DNA of 64,000 nt from Aquabacterium sp. A7-Y (GTDB taxonomy: Bacteria > Pseudomonadota > Gammaproteobacteria > Burkholderiales > Burkholderiaceae_C): the NCBI RefSeq assembly GCF_026153205.1, contig NZ_JAPFBW010000029.1, forward strand, positions 27,653 to 91,652. The letters are read 5' to 3'. Shown here piece by piece: positions 1 to 8,274 of the stretch (its first letter is position 1; each line of letters opens with the position of its first letter). The position numbers and the translations under genes are program-made. A model generated the notes under the pieces. It saw only the letters and a list, made by a program, of their open reading frames with translations, made no database searches and was not told where the DNA came from.

Positions 1-348
1 GCCTGGATGCGCTACTGCGAACTCGAATGGCCCGATCCCGATGCGCCAGGCAGCGCCATCCTCGATGCGGCTGGTCACCGCATGCAGTTGGTGAAAGCCA
101 GCGAGGCCCCGCCCGCGGGGCGGCCCTACGCCGAGGCCGTGAAGGCGGCCACGTCGTTCCACGTTCCCCCCAGCGAGGCCGAGGGCTGGGAGCCGACCAG
201 CACGATCCGCCCGGCCTTCGGCGCGCCGGTGGCGGTCAAGAAGCGGCTCAGCGCCAACGTTTGGATCAGCGGGACCGTGTTGCCCGGCGACGCGCGCTAC
301 CCGAAGTACGACTACTCCGACGCCGCATCTTCGGCGTCATCCACTTGA
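1..348 (+). CDS. C-terminal part of a hypothetical protein
   Basis: The reading frame is open at the left edge (codons Ala-Trp before the first Met at 7), so only the last ~115 residues are visible. The sequence is acidic and proline-rich in the middle, ends in a Ser/Ala-rich tail and shows no signal peptide, membrane segment or motif I recognise. It stops 12 bases before the coiled-coil gene and probably shares a transcript with it. Function unknown. The true start lies outside the window, although an internal start at 7 cannot be excluded. Confidence 0.5.
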   Translation, partial: AWMRYCELEWPDPDAPGSAILDAAGHRMQLVKASEAPPAGRPYAEAVKAATSFHVPPSEAEGWEPTSTIRPAFGAPVAVKKRLSANVWISGTVLPGDARYPKYDYSDAASSASST

Positions 349-360
349 GAACGTAACCCT

Positions 361-1203
361 ATGAAGTTGAATCCTTTCACGAAGAAAAACACGGGCGGCT
401 ACTACGCCAAGGTCAAGGCCGAGTACGAGCAGCTGAGCCGGGAGCTGGCCGAAGCGAAGCAGCAGCTTCCGCTGGCGCAGGCGGACTTCGATGAGAAAAA
501 CCGCTTGTTGCGCGCGGCCGAGGCCCGGAGCAGCCGGTTCACCGCCAGCGACGAGGAGCAGGCCGCACGCAGCGCGTGCCACGGTGCCAAGGAGGTGTTG
601 AGCCAACTCGAGTGGCGGATACGCGAGCTGGACAGCACGGTCACGCCCCTGGGATGGGTCGTCCATGCGCCCGGAAAGCTGGAGACAGCGCGGCAGACGA
701 TCAAGCAGCTGAAGCAGCGGCGCGCATCTCTTGAAGGCGATCTGGAGAAGACCGGGCGTGTCATCGACAAGGTCGAAAAGCGCGCCGAGCAGTTGCGCCA
801 GCGCATCGCGGACGAGACCGTTTCGGCCAGCCAAGCCATCGCCGACGCCGAAGGCGAGATCGCTATGCCGGACTCGCTGATGCGCTTGGAGTCGGAGCTG
901 CGGGTGACCGAGACGGCGCTCGGCGATCAGAAGCGCAAGGCCGAGGAACTGCAGCGCGAGTTGCAGGCGATCCCCAAGCAGCTAAATGACGCCCGTAGCA
1001 GCTTCCAGCACTCGCGTGCCGACGTCGCCGATATCGAGTTGCGCGAGCAACTGCACTTGTTGATGAACAGCATCGCGCGAGCCACAGCGGCGGCACACGA
1101 AAGCCTTTACTCCCGGCCCGACAACAAGTACGAGATCGAGGTGCCGCATGAGTACGTGACCGCTGCCAAGGAGCAGCTGGATGCGGAACTGAGCGCCCTC
1201 TGA
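361..1203 (+). CDS. coiled-coil hypothetical protein
   Basis: This is a 280-residue soluble protein made mostly of charged heptad-like helices (runs of Glu, Lys, Gln, Ala, Leu at about 15-75, 110-165 and 170-230). No signal peptide, transmembrane segment or catalytic motif is visible. It follows the preceding gene by 12 bases and lies 137 bases before the DUF2924-recombinase module, so it may be cargo or an accessory structural protein of the same mobile segment. I do not recognise a family. The ATG at 361 is the first in frame after the upstream stop, but no strong ribosome-binding site stands out. Confidence 0.6.
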   Translation: MKLNPFTKKNTGGYYAKVKAEYEQLSRELAEAKQQLPLAQADFDEKNRLLRAAEARSSRFTASDEEQAARSACHGAKEVLSQLEWRIRELDSTVTPLGWVVHAPGKLETARQTIKQLKQRRASLEGDLEKTGRVIDKVEKRAEQLRQRIADETVSASQAIADAEGEIAMPDSLMRLESELRVTETALGDQKRKAEELQRELQAIPKQLNDARSSFQHSRADVADIELREQLHLLMNSIARATAAAHESLYSRPDNKYEIEVPHEYVTAAKEQLDAELSAL

Positions 1204-1340
1204 TCCGACCGTTTGCGGCGCCACTGCAGTGGCGCCGCCCCGACACCTTCACCTCATCATTGACGGAGCACGGTTTGCCCCTTGCCTTCTGCCCCGCACA
1301 GAGCGTCCATACGACGGTCTCAACGACGGGAGCCAACCCG

Positions 1341-1799
1341 ATGAACGAACGACGCAGCGCTGCCAGTGTGGCGGCGCAGATTGCCAGCCTGAGCGAGATG
1401 GCGATGAAAGACCTGTGGGCGCTTTGGGACGATCACTTTCCCAAGCGCCCCAACCACTGGAACCGCGACTACGTGGAAAGCCGCGTCGCGCACCGGCTGC
1501 AGGAGCTGGCCTTCGGCAAGCTGCCCGAAGCGCTGGAAAGTCAGCTGCTGAAGATCGGCGCGTCCGATTCCAAGTTCAACCCGAAACGCGGCGAGGTGAC
1601 GCTGACCCCTGGCACGATCCTGACGCGCGAGTACCAGGAGGTCGAGCACCGGGTGATGGTGACCCCCGAGGGCCAGTACGAGCTGAACGGCCGGCGCTTT
1701 AAGAGCCTGTCGGCGGTGGCGCGCCACATCACGGGTGTGCAGTGGTCCGGGCCCGCCTTCTTCGGCCTGCGCGCGCCCCGCAAGGGAGGCAAGGCATGA
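1341..1799 (+). CDS. DUF2924 domain-containing protein
   Basis: This 152-residue protein matches the DUF2924 pattern: an N-terminal helix (AQIASLSEMAMKDLWALWDD) and a C-terminal block with R-x-Y-x-G-x-E/V-H-x-V-x-V, then a second block (FKSLSAVARHITG) followed by SGPAFFGLR. Members are typically encoded just upstream of a large serine recombinase in phage and genomic-island modules, and that is the case here. The stop overlaps the recombinase start in an ATGA, implying translational coupling. The start at 1341 is preferred over one at 1260 because the extra residues look non-conserved. The biochemical role is unknown; a recombination accessory or DNA-binding role is an inference from position. 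Confidence 0.8.
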   Translation: MNERRSAASVAAQIASLSEMAMKDLWALWDDHFPKRPNHWNRDYVESRVAHRLQELAFGKLPEALESQLLKIGASDSKFNPKRGEVTLTPGTILTREYQEVEHRVMVTPEGQYELNGRRFKSLSAVARHITGVQWSGPAFFGLRAPRKGGKA

Positions 1800-3202
1800 G
1801 GGCCGCACGCGGGGGCACAGGGGCGCCTGTGACGCCGAAACGGCGGTGCGCGGTCTACACCCGCAAGTCCACCGACGAGGGCCTGGAACAGGACTACAAC
1901 AGCCTGGAGGCCCAGCGCGATGCCGGGCTCGCCTACATCGCCAGCCAGCGGCACGAGGGCTGGGTTGCTGTCGAGGATGGCTACGACGACGGCGGCTACT
2001 CGGGCGGCAACCTGGACCGGCCGTCGCTCAAGCGGCTGCTGGCCGACATGGAGGCACGCCGCGTCGACGTGGTGGTGGTCTACAAGATCGACCGGCTCAC
2101 CCGCAGCCTCACCGACTTCGCGCGCCTGGTCGAGGTGTTCGACCGTCGCGGCGTGTCCTTCGTGTCGGTCACCCAGCAGTTCAACACCACCACCAGCATG
2201 GGCCGGCTGACGCTGAACGTCCTGCTGTCCTTCGCCCAGTTCGAGCGCGAGGTGACCGGCGAGCGCATCCGCGACAAGATCGCCGCCAGCAAGGCCAAGG
2301 GGATGTGGATGGGCGGCGTGCCGCCGCTGGGCTACGACGCCAAGGACCGCAAGCTGGTGGTGAATGCCGTCGAGGCCGGGACGGTGCGACACATCTTCGA
2401 GCGCTTCGTGCAACTGCGCTCCATCGTCGAGCTGGCGCGCGAGCTGAACCGGGACGGTGTGACCACCAAGGCGTGGATCACACGGGAGGGCCGGGAGCGG
2501 GCTGGCCAGCCCATCGACAAGCAGTTCCTCTACAAGCTCCTGCACAACCCGGTGTACCTGGGACAGATCCGGCACAAGGGAATGATCCACGCCGGTCAGC
2601 ACGAGCCGATCATCGAAACCGAGCTTTGGGAGGCCGTCCAGGCGGTGCTCGCCGAGGGCGCGGCGCGGAGGGCTGCAGAGACAAGGATGCGGGCCAAGCG
2701 CGACGTGCTGCTGCGTGGCTTGCTGTACGGGCCCGAGGGCGACCGGATGATCCCGACCTTCACGACCAAGCCCGGTGGCAAGCGCTACGGTTACTACTAC
2801 TCGATGCGGGACAAGAAGTACGGGCATGGCACGAGCAAGCTCGGGGCGATTCCGGCTGCCGAGATCGAGGCGGTGGTGCTGCGGCAGGTCTTCGATGCGC
2901 TGCGAGCGCCGGAGGCGGTCCAGGCGGTGTGGAACCGGGTGCGCGAACTGGACCCGAGCGTCGACGAGCCGCACGTCGTGGTCGCGCTGTCGCGGCTGGC
3001 AGACGTGTGGGGTCAGCTGTTTCCCGAGGAGCAGCACCGCATCGTGCAGCTGTTGATCGAGCGGGTGCAGATCACGCAGGCCGGGGTGGAGATCCAGTGG
3101 CGCGACCTCGGCTGGCGCGAGCTGGTGGGCGAGCTGCGGCCGAACACCATCGGCGCCGAACTGCTGGCCAAGGAGCGCGAGGACGCGGAGGTGATCGGAT
3201 GA
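1796..3202 (+). CDS. large serine recombinase (resolvase/invertase family)
   Basis: This 468-residue site-specific recombinase begins its catalytic domain at about residue 15 (CAVYTRKSTDEGLEQDYNSL), where the Ser of RKST is the expected nucleophile. The conserved resolvase arginine region follows (YKIDRLTRSLTDFARL, then FAQFERE and GERIRDKI). A Recombinase domain follows at about 165-290, then a YYYS-type zinc-ribbon-like block without its cysteines, then a helical C-terminus. Such enzymes integrate or excise phages and islands by serine-linked double-strand cleavage. It is coupled at both ends by ATGA overlaps to the DUF2924 gene and the downstream small gene. The start at 1796 is chosen for the overlap; an upstream in-frame start at 1742 would extend into DUF2924. 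Confidence 0.9.
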   Translation: MRAARGGTGAPVTPKRRCAVYTRKSTDEGLEQDYNSLEAQRDAGLAYIASQRHEGWVAVEDGYDDGGYSGGNLDRPSLKRLLADMEARRVDVVVVYKIDRLTRSLTDFARLVEVFDRRGVSFVSVTQQFNTTTSMGRLTLNVLLSFAQFEREVTGERIRDKIAASKAKGMWMGGVPPLGYDAKDRKLVVNAVEAGTVRHIFERFVQLRSIVELARELNRDGVTTKAWITREGRERAGQPIDKQFLYKLLHNPVYLGQIRHKGMIHAGQHEPIIETELWEAVQAVLAEGAARRAAETRMRAKRDVLLRGLLYGPEGDRMIPTFTTKPGGKRYGYYYSMRDKKYGHGTSKLGAIPAAEIEAVVLRQVFDALRAPEAVQAVWNRVRELDPSVDEPHVVVALSRLADVWGQLFPEEQHRIVQLLIERVQITQAGVEIQWRDLGWRELVGELRPNTIGAELLAKEREDAEVIG

Positions 3203-3642
3203 CACGGATCAATCAGACTGAGCCGGCCCGGCACCGAGCAGGAGAGGGCGCCGGGGCGCCGGGCGTGACGACCTTCGTGCCGCTGCGATTCAAGCGGCAC
3301 GGGGTGAGGAAGGTGGTGATGCACGCGGAGCCGGTCGAGGCGCCTTCTGCCAGCAAGGCCGAAGCGTCGCGCGTCGACCCGCTGGTGGTCAAGGCCATCG
3401 CCCAGGGCCTGTACTGGCAGAAGCTCCTGCACGAGCACAAGGTGAAGGACGCGGCCGAGATCGCGCGAGTGGAGGGAACGGACCGGGCCCGGGTCACGAA
3501 GATCACGAAGCTGGCGCTGCTGGCGCCCGATGTGATCGCCGCGCTCGTCGACGGGCGGCTGCCCATGCGCCTGCAACGGCTGCTCCGTGAGGAGATCCCC
3601 TACGACTGGCGGCAACAGCGACAGATGTTCGGGGGCAACTGA
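3199..3642 (+). CDS. small recombinase-associated protein, HTH-like
   Basis: This 147-residue protein overlaps the recombinase stop by ATGA. The N-terminal third is disordered and basic. The C-terminal part (about 70-147) is helical with an HTH-like segment (LHEHKVKDAAEIARVEGTDR, then ARVTKITKLALLAP) and ends in RLLREEIPYDWRQQRQMF. A small protein of this kind is common as the third member of DUF2924-recombinase modules. I infer a DNA-binding accessory role from position and the HTH-like helix pair. The 124 bases that follow, up to the stop of the convergent gene, hold no gene. Confidence 0.65.
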   Translation: MTRINQTEPARHRAGEGAGAPGVTTFVPLRFKRHGVRKVVMHAEPVEAPSASKAEASRVDPLVVKAIAQGLYWQKLLHEHKVKDAAEIARVEGTDRARVTKITKLALLAPDVIAALVDGRLPMRLQRLLREEIPYDWRQQRQMFGGN

Positions 3643-3766
3643 TGGTGGACATTTCACGTGTCCCTGAACATGAAGGCAGCAAGGCGGCCTTCGACTCAAA
3701 GCACGCGTGCGCGAGCCTCTCCGGTGGGCGGCTCTTCGCAGCACGCTGACAAGCGTGTCCCTCACG

Positions 3767-4975
3767 CTATGTCTTTATGGTGCTGAACTCCTGTAGTTCG
3801 ACCAGCATCAGGGCGGCACACGCAATCGTGATCCCATTGCACATGTGCAGGTATCTGCTGTATGGCATTTCGCGCTCGGCGCCGGTGCCTCCGCTACGGT
3901 ACTTGACCCGCTCGCCGTCGCGAGCAATAGCTGCATGGTGCGATCCATTTCGCAGGGCGCTGTCCTCCCATTTCGTGAAGGCGGCAAGAACAGGGGCGGC
4001 AGAAAAAGGTGCCGACTTTTGCGCCTTGTTCAAGTCCTTGATGTACTTCGTCAGACTCATAGCTGCGAAGGTGTCAAAACTGCGGCCGTGATTGATGTTG
4101 TTTAGACAGGCAAGCGTGACGTAGGCAGAGGTGAGCGTTTCGTACGCCTGCCCGTAGTAGAGCTTCACATCATTGAAGCGCTTGGCGCCAACGATCAGCT
4201 CGTCCACGTCGTCGCGGCCCACCCGCGCGTATGCCAGGAGCTGTCGAAACTGATCGAAGTTGGAGAAGTAGTCATCGAACAAGGCCGAGTAGCGCGCAAA
4301 GTTGTCCGACTCCAACTCCGCTCGATAATAGTTCTCGAAATCCGCTACTGCCTGACCCTGGATTGCTCGAAGATCGCGCACAAGTCCGCGAAGGGGCCGC
4401 CGCAGGTTACCGATCGCCGGGTGCAGTGCGTCGTCAAAAAATGACGTGATGCATTTGAAGGTGGTGGAGCATCGAAATTCTTTCAGATACTCTCGCCGCT
4501 TCTCCGAGTACCGGGCGATCTGCTTTGGCAGAACGCCCGCTGGGTCACCGTTGGAGTGCAAGGACATGACGCTCTTGACAAGGGCCCATAAAGCTTTTGT
4601 CTCCGGGAGTTCGAAATGCAGAGAAACATCCAGATGTCTTGTCCCTGCTGGTACTCGCATAGCGGCATCCACGAGGTCGAAAAAATCCAACGAGGGGAAT
4701 GCCTGGGGCGAGTGATAGTCCTCAAGACTGAACGCCATGGAAGGGTGCAAGTTGACGACAGTCAGGTCGGGTGAGTCCTCTTCAGCCACACGGCAGTTCT
4801 CTAAGAATTCATACCAGGCTGTAGGAGGTGCACCGAGCTTGACCTTCACCGTGAGTGGGCTGAAGCAGTTCGGGCAATCGAAACTGTGAGCGCATTCCTG
4901 CTCCAAGCCGACCCCCGCCCGTACAACGAACTTCAACCCACAGACCAGGCACTCACCACACCCGCGAAGAACCAT
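3767..4975 (-). CDS. zinc-ribbon protein with HEPN-like RNxxxH motif
   Basis: This 402-residue protein starts with a CGECLVCG knuckle and a second knuckle CPNC around residue 35, forming a probable zinc ribbon. The middle is helical without membrane segments. Near the C-terminus is ALRNGSHHAAIARDGERVKY, containing R-N-x3-H, which fits the Rx4-6H catalytic motif of HEPN ribonucleases, where a polar residue usually follows the Arg. HEPN proteins are common in abortive infection and toxin systems, so a defence role is possible but unproven. The gene is convergent with the recombinase module and stands alone. I do not recognise a named family. Base composition is less GC-rich than the neighbours. 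Confidence 0.6.
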   Translation of the reverse strand: MVLRGCGECLVCGLKFVVRAGVGLEQECAHSFDCPNCFSPLTVKVKLGAPPTAWYEFLENCRVAEEDSPDLTVVNLHPSMAFSLEDYHSPQAFPSLDFFDLVDAAMRVPAGTRHLDVSLHFELPETKALWALVKSVMSLHSNGDPAGVLPKQIARYSEKRREYLKEFRCSTTFKCITSFFDDALHPAIGNLRRPLRGLVRDLRAIQGQAVADFENYYRAELESDNFARYSALFDDYFSNFDQFRQLLAYARVGRDDVDELIVGAKRFNDVKLYYGQAYETLTSAYVTLACLNNINHGRSFDTFAAMSLTKYIKDLNKAQKSAPFSAAPVLAAFTKWEDSALRNGSHHAAIARDGERVKYRSGGTGAEREMPYSRYLHMCNGITIACAALMLVELQEFSTIKT

Positions 4976-5371
4976 CTCTATTTCCTTTCAGATGTAAATG
5001 GTACGTCGCTGTTCAAAAGGCGGCCGCTTGGCCCGACGTCCGCTTCCGGCCGAGAAGCGCCATCGATGGTTGACACGCTACGTCTGCCGCCGGTTGTTAC
5101 GGTTGAAAGGCGAATTGGGACGTGAGTCCAACGACTGTCAATACGCGTCAACTTGTGATTTGGGTAGCAATGACGCGGTGCAAACATTGCCCCGGGAACC
5201 CCTCCAAACACGACCCTTGGTGCGAAGGACGACCAACGCAAAAACAGAGAACAGAGAGAGGAGAGGGCCCCAAAACAGCCCAAAACGGCCGGAGACGGGG
5301 GCCGCCGCAGGAGGCCCTGAAAACGCGCCGCCCCGCCAGACCGCGCCAGCGCTGGGGCTTCGGCGGAAATG

Positions 5372-5400
5372 AAAAAGGCCAGAGGTGAGTCTGGCCTTTT
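5372..5400. terminator. bidirectional intrinsic terminator
   Basis: A perfect 7-bp stem GGCCAGA / TCTGGCC with a 6-base loop is flanked by a run of A on the left and TTTT on the right, so it can terminate transcription from either side. Confidence 0.75.
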
Positions 5401-5407
5401 AGTTCTG

Positions 5408-5421
5408 GTGCAGGAGAAGAG
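5408..5421 (-). other. tRNA 3'-end-like fragment, possible attachment-site remnant
   Basis: Read on the minus strand this is CTTCTCCTGCACCA, which looks like a tRNA acceptor-stem 3' strand with discriminator A and encoded CCA, followed at once by the hairpin terminator. No T-arm or other tRNA part lies upstream of it, so it is not a gene. Fragments of this kind remain at the far end of islands integrated into tRNA genes. The match is short and could be chance. Confidence 0.3.
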
Positions 5422-5659
5422 GGCTACGGCAAACCTTCCTCTCAAGCTCCTGCGGGTTCCCGCGGGCTGCCGAGGCCATGTGCGCCGCCTGGGACGTCTT
5501 TGTCACTATCGCCGGCGTGCGGGCCGGGGGCGAAGCAGGCATGCCTTGCGATGGATGTTCGCTATCGCTTCACGAACGTTAAGTGGCACCCGCGGGCGCG
5601 CTTGCTTCCGAGACGCCCGTAACCCTTCGAGCGTGTCGACATACTGACTCACCTTGCTT

Positions 5660-5684
5660 CGGGTGACCCGAAACGCTATCGTTT
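5660..5684. promoter_or_regulatory. paired palindromes, candidate operator
   Basis: CGGGTGACCCG (5660-5670) is a perfect inverted repeat, and AAACGCTATCGTTT (5671-5684) is a second one with 5-bp arms and a 4-base spacer. They lie 30-54 bases before the ATG of the ribbon-helix-helix/HTH gene. Autoregulators of this type usually bind such palindromes, so operator function is an inference. Confidence 0.4.
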
Positions 5685-5713
5685 TGCGTCCTTGGCTTCA
5701 AAACGGTGCGTCA

Positions 5714-6715
5714 ATGTTCGGTAAGCTATCCGTCCGCAACATCCCGGATCAGATCTTCCGTGCTCTAGAGAGCATGGCGGAACAGCACGACCGCTCCACC
5801 GAGGCCGAGGCGCGTCAAGCTATACGCGCTTGGGTGGAACCGTCTTTGGTAGAAGAGACCCGCAACAACAGGCGAAGGGAGATCAGCGAGCGGCTCAATC
5901 GGATGCTCAGGCAGGTGAACTCTGACCGCCCTTCCAAGCTATTGCCTTCGCACATCGCAGAGGCGATTGGAGAAGAGCGGGCAGAGGAGGTCGAAGACTG
6001 GTTCCTGGGCGAGAGAGAGCCGAGTTTTGCGCAGCTGTCGGCAATCGCAAAGCTGCTCGGCGTCGACGCCAAGTGGCTCAAACATGGCGACGCCCGGCTC
6101 TACCCTTGTGAATACCATCGGCTGTCAGAAGATCCTTTCGCAGCCGTGGATTGGCTGTTAACGTGGACTCCCCCCTCTGAGTGGGCCGACGGCAAGCTGA
6201 CGAGGCTTCACTTGGTGCGCGCCGAAGACAAGGCGGGCAACCTTTACATCGTGAAGGAATCCGACCACGGTCACTTCCTCACGTTCTACACGCCCATCCA
6301 CGTGTCCGAAGAGATTGGGGCTGGAGGCGAAGCGATGCTGGCCGCCCTCTTCGTCACACTGGAGCTGCTGTATCGGCGATACACGAAGCTCGACATCAAT
6401 GTCCTAGGCCACCAGCTGCACCCGGACGATATCGCCCAACTGACGAGCGGCAACACTAACCCCGGCTCCCTGCTCAAAGAGGGCGGGAGGTCGACATGGT
6501 GGGAAGACATCTGGGATCGCGAGATGGTGTCGAAGCGCGAGTATTGGCCGGGCTGGCATTCGCTGTGCGATCGGATTGAAGGGGTGATCTCGGAGCGAAA
6601 GCGCCTGAACACGTTGCGAACGCTCATTAGACGGGGGGTCATCACCAAGCCTCGCGAAAGCGATCTCGACGCGGAAACTGGCGCAACCGGCGAGGTGAGC
6701 GAGCCGACGGCTTAG
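5714..6715 (+). CDS. ribbon-helix-helix plus HTH regulator-like protein
   Basis: This is a 333-residue protein. Residues 1-42 resemble FitA/Arc ribbon-helix-helix antitoxins (MFGKLSVRNIPDQIFRAL, then DRSTEAEARQAIRAW). Residues about 75-125 look like an XRE-type helix-turn-helix (HIAEAIGEERAEEVEDWFLG, then SFAQLSAIAKLLGVDAKWLK). The remaining ~200 residues are an unrecognised mixed domain that might sense a ligand or partner. The start at 5714 is favoured because the protein then begins at the ribbon strand; an ATG at 5654 would add 20 unrelated residues. No dedicated toxin gene (such as PIN) is adjacent. Two palindromes in the leader suggest autoregulation. Confidence 0.7.
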   Translation: MFGKLSVRNIPDQIFRALESMAEQHDRSTEAEARQAIRAWVEPSLVEETRNNRRREISERLNRMLRQVNSDRPSKLLPSHIAEAIGEERAEEVEDWFLGEREPSFAQLSAIAKLLGVDAKWLKHGDARLYPCEYHRLSEDPFAAVDWLLTWTPPSEWADGKLTRLHLVRAEDKAGNLYIVKESDHGHFLTFYTPIHVSEEIGAGGEAMLAALFVTLELLYRRYTKLDINVLGHQLHPDDIAQLTSGNTNPGSLLKEGGRSTWWEDIWDREMVSKREYWPGWHSLCDRIEGVISERKRLNTLRTLIRRGVITKPRESDLDAETGATGEVSEPTA

Positions 6716-6824
6716 TTTGGACTTCCAAGCCGTGCGCGCCCTATTAATCTTCGGTGGGTAGCAGCTAAGGCGTGCACTCTGTGCGTCAATCAGCAGGCTC
6801 ACCGCAGCCTGCCCGGAGCAATCC

Positions 6825-7679
6825 ATGGACTTCGACTTGGTAGTCAAAGCAATTCCGGCGTTTTTCGGGGTGATCGGGGGGCTAAAGGCATTACATGAGT
6901 GGGTTTTGACGCCACGTAGCCGACTTCGGGAGGACTACAAATTCACCAAGGAGGTACTACAAGACCTGCAGCAAAACACCACCCTTCATCCTCATGCCCG
7001 GGACAAGGCGTATATTGCGCTCGCCGGGGACGCTACCATTGAGCCGCATGTCGTCGAGTACCTCGTTACCTTGGAAGACGTCCATGCGCTGCAGAGATAC
7101 AAAACAGGTCGCCCTTATCTAACGGATCAAGGTACCGAAAATGGGATTGAAATTGTTTTCAAGGAAAAGTACCGGAATCCGAGGGCGCTGAAGATTCGTA
7201 GGGTGATATACGGGACTTTGTACGCTTTTAGTGGCCTGGTTTCACTCTCCCCATTGTTCGTCGGCCCCTTCGCTGACGCATTGTTCAACGTCAAGCTTTT
7301 CAAGGACAGCTCGCAGATGTGGGCCGCCCTCGGCATCACCATGCTCTATGGCGGGCCGCTGGCAATTCTGTCGCTTCGGTCGCTAACACGGATTTATAGG
7401 GCCGAGGCTCTGGTGAAAAACCAGCGACGACGGACGTCGCTACACCGGACAGACAGCCCAAAACTTGACTCTGCGGCGGTGGTCAACCCGGGGAAGAACT
7501 GTACAGATTTCGCTGTCTTGCAGTGGAATAGCTACTCGATCGGAAAGCTACCACAGCTCCCAACACAGCTTATCGAGGCGCCGGCCGGGGGCCGAGCAGG
7601 GGACTCAAATTCAGCCGTGGAACGTTCCCAACGGAGTGAAGCGTCGGCCCAACTCGCGCGGGCTGGCGAACCGACCTGA
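6825..7679 (+). CDS. membrane protein of unknown function
   Basis: This 284-residue protein has a soluble N-terminal half and two predicted transmembrane segments around residues 130-152 (VIYGTLYAFSGLVSLSPLFV) and 165-187 (AALGITMLYGGPLAILSL), followed by a basic cytoplasmic-looking tail. The first ~20 residues (LVVKAIPAFFGVIGGLKALH) may form a further amphipathic or membrane helix. It lies 109 bases after the regulator gene on the same strand and might be co-transcribed. GC content is lower than in the surrounding genes, suggesting recent acquisition. No family recognised. Confidence 0.65.
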   Translation: MDFDLVVKAIPAFFGVIGGLKALHEWVLTPRSRLREDYKFTKEVLQDLQQNTTLHPHARDKAYIALAGDATIEPHVVEYLVTLEDVHALQRYKTGRPYLTDQGTENGIEIVFKEKYRNPRALKIRRVIYGTLYAFSGLVSLSPLFVGPFADALFNVKLFKDSSQMWAALGITMLYGGPLAILSLRSLTRIYRAEALVKNQRRRTSLHRTDSPKLDSAAVVNPGKNCTDFAVLQWNSYSIGKLPQLPTQLIEAPAGGRAGDSNSAVERSQRSEASAQLARAGEPT

Positions 7680-7738
7680 CCGGCGGCACATTGCCTTGCA
7701 GGTATCGGACTGAGGGTCCGAGCCGACCGCAGGCGGTG

Positions 7739-7776
7739 CCCGCCCTTTCAACCCCGCTTAAGGGGTGAGAGGGCGG
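7739..7776. terminator. hairpin between convergent genes
   Basis: A long imperfect inverted repeat (CCCGCCCT ... ACCCC-GCTTA-AGGGGT ... AGGGCGGG) sits between the ends of two convergent genes. It lacks a clear T tract, so the terminator function is inferred from its position and stem. Confidence 0.5.
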
Positions 7777-7787
7777 GCGCTGCCTAC

Positions 7788-8030
7788 CTAAATTGACTCG
7801 GCCGGCGCCTCCAACATCAGAGCGCCCGTCTCGGCCGGACTCTTGCCCTCGCTGTGGCAGCGGCGCAGCAAGCGGTCCCGGCACATCATGATGCCTTGGG
7901 CATCCGACCGGTCGACCTCACCGTGTTCTTCGATGTGTCGCGTGACCAGCTCCTCCCATTCGAGAAACTCTTCGGACTCCGGCTTCAGCGGCCTGATGCC
8001 GTTAATTTTCTTTCCCGTTGGCTTTGCCAT
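7788..8030 (-). CDS. small acidic hypothetical protein
   Basis: This 80-residue protein has a basic N-terminus and then an acidic helical stretch (PESEEFLEWEELVTRHIEEH), with a CRDRLLRRC segment. A good ribosome-binding site (AAGGACGAC) lies just before the ATG at 8030. There is no signal peptide or membrane segment. It is convergent with the membrane-protein gene and shares a strand with the GIY-YIG-like gene upstream, from which a 244-base gap with no gene separates it. Function unknown. Confidence 0.55.
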   Translation of the reverse strand: MAKPTGKKINGIRPLKPESEEFLEWEELVTRHIEEHGEVDRSDAQGIMMCRDRLLRRCHSEGKSPAETGALMLEAPAESI

Positions 8031-8274
8031 TTGTCGTCCTTTCGCTCTGCAGTGGTTGGGATGGACGACATACTGGCTCTGTTTTCCCGAGAGGTGTCGG
8101 GGAATGGACCGTCCAGATGGACGATGTTCAAACTACCCCGGCTGACGAATGCAAGGCGAACGGGCTGTCGGTCGTAGCCGGTGAGCCTACTAGGGCGCCC
8201 GTGACGAGGTCGATCTGTTCAGCCGGGCGAGGACAGGCCTGGACTCAGCACCGTGACCTTGCGTCTCGTCTGGC

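Larger units (their letters stand above)
4976..5713. other. intergenic region without a convincing gene
   Basis: About 740 bases separate the divergent genes at 3767-4975 and 5714-6715. Short open frames here are GC-driven and overlap each other on both strands, and none has a recognisable product. The segment contains a bidirectional hairpin terminator (5372-5400), a tRNA 3'-end-like fragment right after it (5408-5421) and two palindromes just ahead of the regulator gene (5660-5684). Confidence 0.6.

Noticed and set aside
1541..3205. 554-codon minus-strand frame opposite the recombinase
   Set aside because: Shadow of the recombinase and DUF2924 genes; Leu/His/Asp-rich without domains.
5400..5480. 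Complete tRNA gene on the minus strand
   Set aside because: Only the last ~14 bases match a tRNA end; T-arm and anticodon arm are absent.
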